A stretch of 64,000 nt of DNA from Sphingopyxis chilensis (lineage in GTDB: Bacteria; Pseudomonadota; Alphaproteobacteria; Sphingomonadales; Sphingomonadaceae), in NCBI RefSeq assembly GCF_035930445.1, contig NZ_CP142394.1:343501-407500 (forward strand), given 5' to 3'. The position numbers and the translations under genes are program-made. Positions 63,371 through 64,000 of the stretch are shown piece by piece (within the stretch, counting starts at the first letter, position 1; each line of letters begins with the position of its first letter). Below the pieces are notes generated by a model. That model searched no databases. It saw only the letters and a list, made by a program, of their open reading frames with translations, and was not told the DNA's origin.

Positions 63371-64000
63371 ATGTTGAACGATCGTTACGGTAACCGCGTC
63401 TCCACCAGCTCGACGGCGGCGCTCGCCCATTACGACGAGGCGCTGTTACTCAACCGCCTGTACCGGGGCGATCCGATCGCCGCGCTCGACGCGGCGCTCG
63501 CCGAGGATCCCGGCTTTACCATGGCCTGGGCGGCGCGGGCTCAGATCCTCGTCCAGCAGGGCGACCGCGCCTATCTTGAGGAAACCGAGCGTTCGCTCGA
63601 TGCGGGTGTCGCTAGCGGCGGCACCGACGACGAGCGCGCGCACCTGGCGGCGGCGGCCCACTGGGCGCGCGGACGAATCGAGCGCAGCGTGAGCGGCTTC
63701 ATGGCGATCGCGCGCGACAATCCGCGCGATATGATGGCGCTGCAGACCGCGCATCTGGGTCATTTCTATCTCGGGCGCGCGTCCGACCTGCGCGACGGCC
63801 CACTTCAGGCGTTGCGCGCGTTCGGGCGCGGCGACGACGGTTATCACGCGGTGCTGGGCATGGCGGCCTTCGGGCTCGAGGAATGCGGCGATTATGGCCG
63901 GGCCGAAGCGCTGGGAAGCGAGGCGGTCGCGATAGATCCGCGCGATGCCTGGGCGCTGCATGCGGTGGCGCATGTTCACGAGATGCGCGGCGACACCGAT
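63371..64000 (+). CDS. TPR protein, TTC38-like (cut by window edge)
   Basis: The first 210 residues of a tetratricopeptide-repeat protein that runs past base 64000. ALAHYDEALLLNRLYRGDPIAALDAALAEDPGFTMAWAARAQ is a TPR pair; later HAVAHVHEMRGDTD matches the TTC38 family signature. The ATG at 63371 has GGAAAG 9 bases upstream. Function is unknown, but TTC38-like genes often sit beside small metabolic or antibiotic-like clusters; it is in the same direction as the diiron gene. Confidence 0.8.
   Translation, partial: MLNDRYGNRVSTSSTAALAHYDEALLLNRLYRGDPIAALDAALAEDPGFTMAWAARAQILVQQGDRAYLEETERSLDAGVASGGTDDERAHLAAAAHWARGRIERSVSGFMAIARDNPRDMMALQTAHLGHFYLGRASDLRDGPLQALRAFGRGDDGYHAVLGMAAFGLEECGDYGRAEALGSEAVAIDPRDAWALHAVAHVHEMRGDTD

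Overview
The window is GC-rich chromosomal DNA of an alphaproteobacterium, most likely a member of the Sphingomonadaceae (Sphingopyxis or a close relative). I base this on protein style, abundant Tat and TonB systems, paired Flp pilins, and the gene neighbourhoods aroK-aroB, xerD-accA and radA-cvpA. The organism assignment is inference; no rRNA is present.

Region 1 (1-20750) is mostly core metabolism and housekeeping. It holds the 5' part of acetyl-CoA synthetase (-), an ALDH7-type dehydrogenase (+), an enoyl-CoA hydratase plus thiolase-like pair (-), fructose-6-phosphate aldolase (-), then radA, cvpA, a NifU-like protein and a Kef-type antiporter (+). Next come aroK-aroB (-), a secreted protein of unknown function, xerD, accA and an M48 protease (+), two Flp pilins (-), mutT (+), a methyltransferase (-), and comF, grxC and a DUF1178 gene (+). 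Three copies of a REP-like palindromic element lie between 2384 and 5734.

Region 2 (20797-36677) starts with a tRNA-Arg(CCT). It is followed by a lower-GC stretch with a truncated, frameshifted SNF2-family helicase, then a single 4655-residue autotransporter gene of 14 kb. The autotransporter is built from about two dozen autotransporter beta-strand repeats and four large duplicated modules, and its upstream region has a perfect FNR-type site.

Region 3 (36830-48684) is a redox, detoxification and export region. Two pirins lie divergent from a LysR regulator. A tightly packed leftward operon follows: isochorismatase-fold hydrolase, cofactor-free haloperoxidase-like hydrolase, XapX protein, amidohydrolase with a Cys/His tail, MFS pump and outer-membrane barrel. 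A large-subunit catalase (katE) is divergent from it.

Region 4 (48902-59855) looks like a polysaccharide utilisation locus for a sulfated glycan: a secreted GH63-like glycosidase, a Tat-type S1_8-like sulfatase, ApbE, two Tat-exported Gfo/Idh/MocA oxidoreductases and a TonB-dependent receptor. AT-rich palindromes lie in its control regions.

Region 5 (59934-64000) is the most unusual. A SARP-like regulator (winged helix plus BTAD) fused to an alpha/beta hydrolase is divergent from a 33-residue membrane peptide, an AurF-like diiron protein, an OsmC-like protein and a TPR protein that runs off the window. Four 12-nt direct repeats sit in the divergent promoter.
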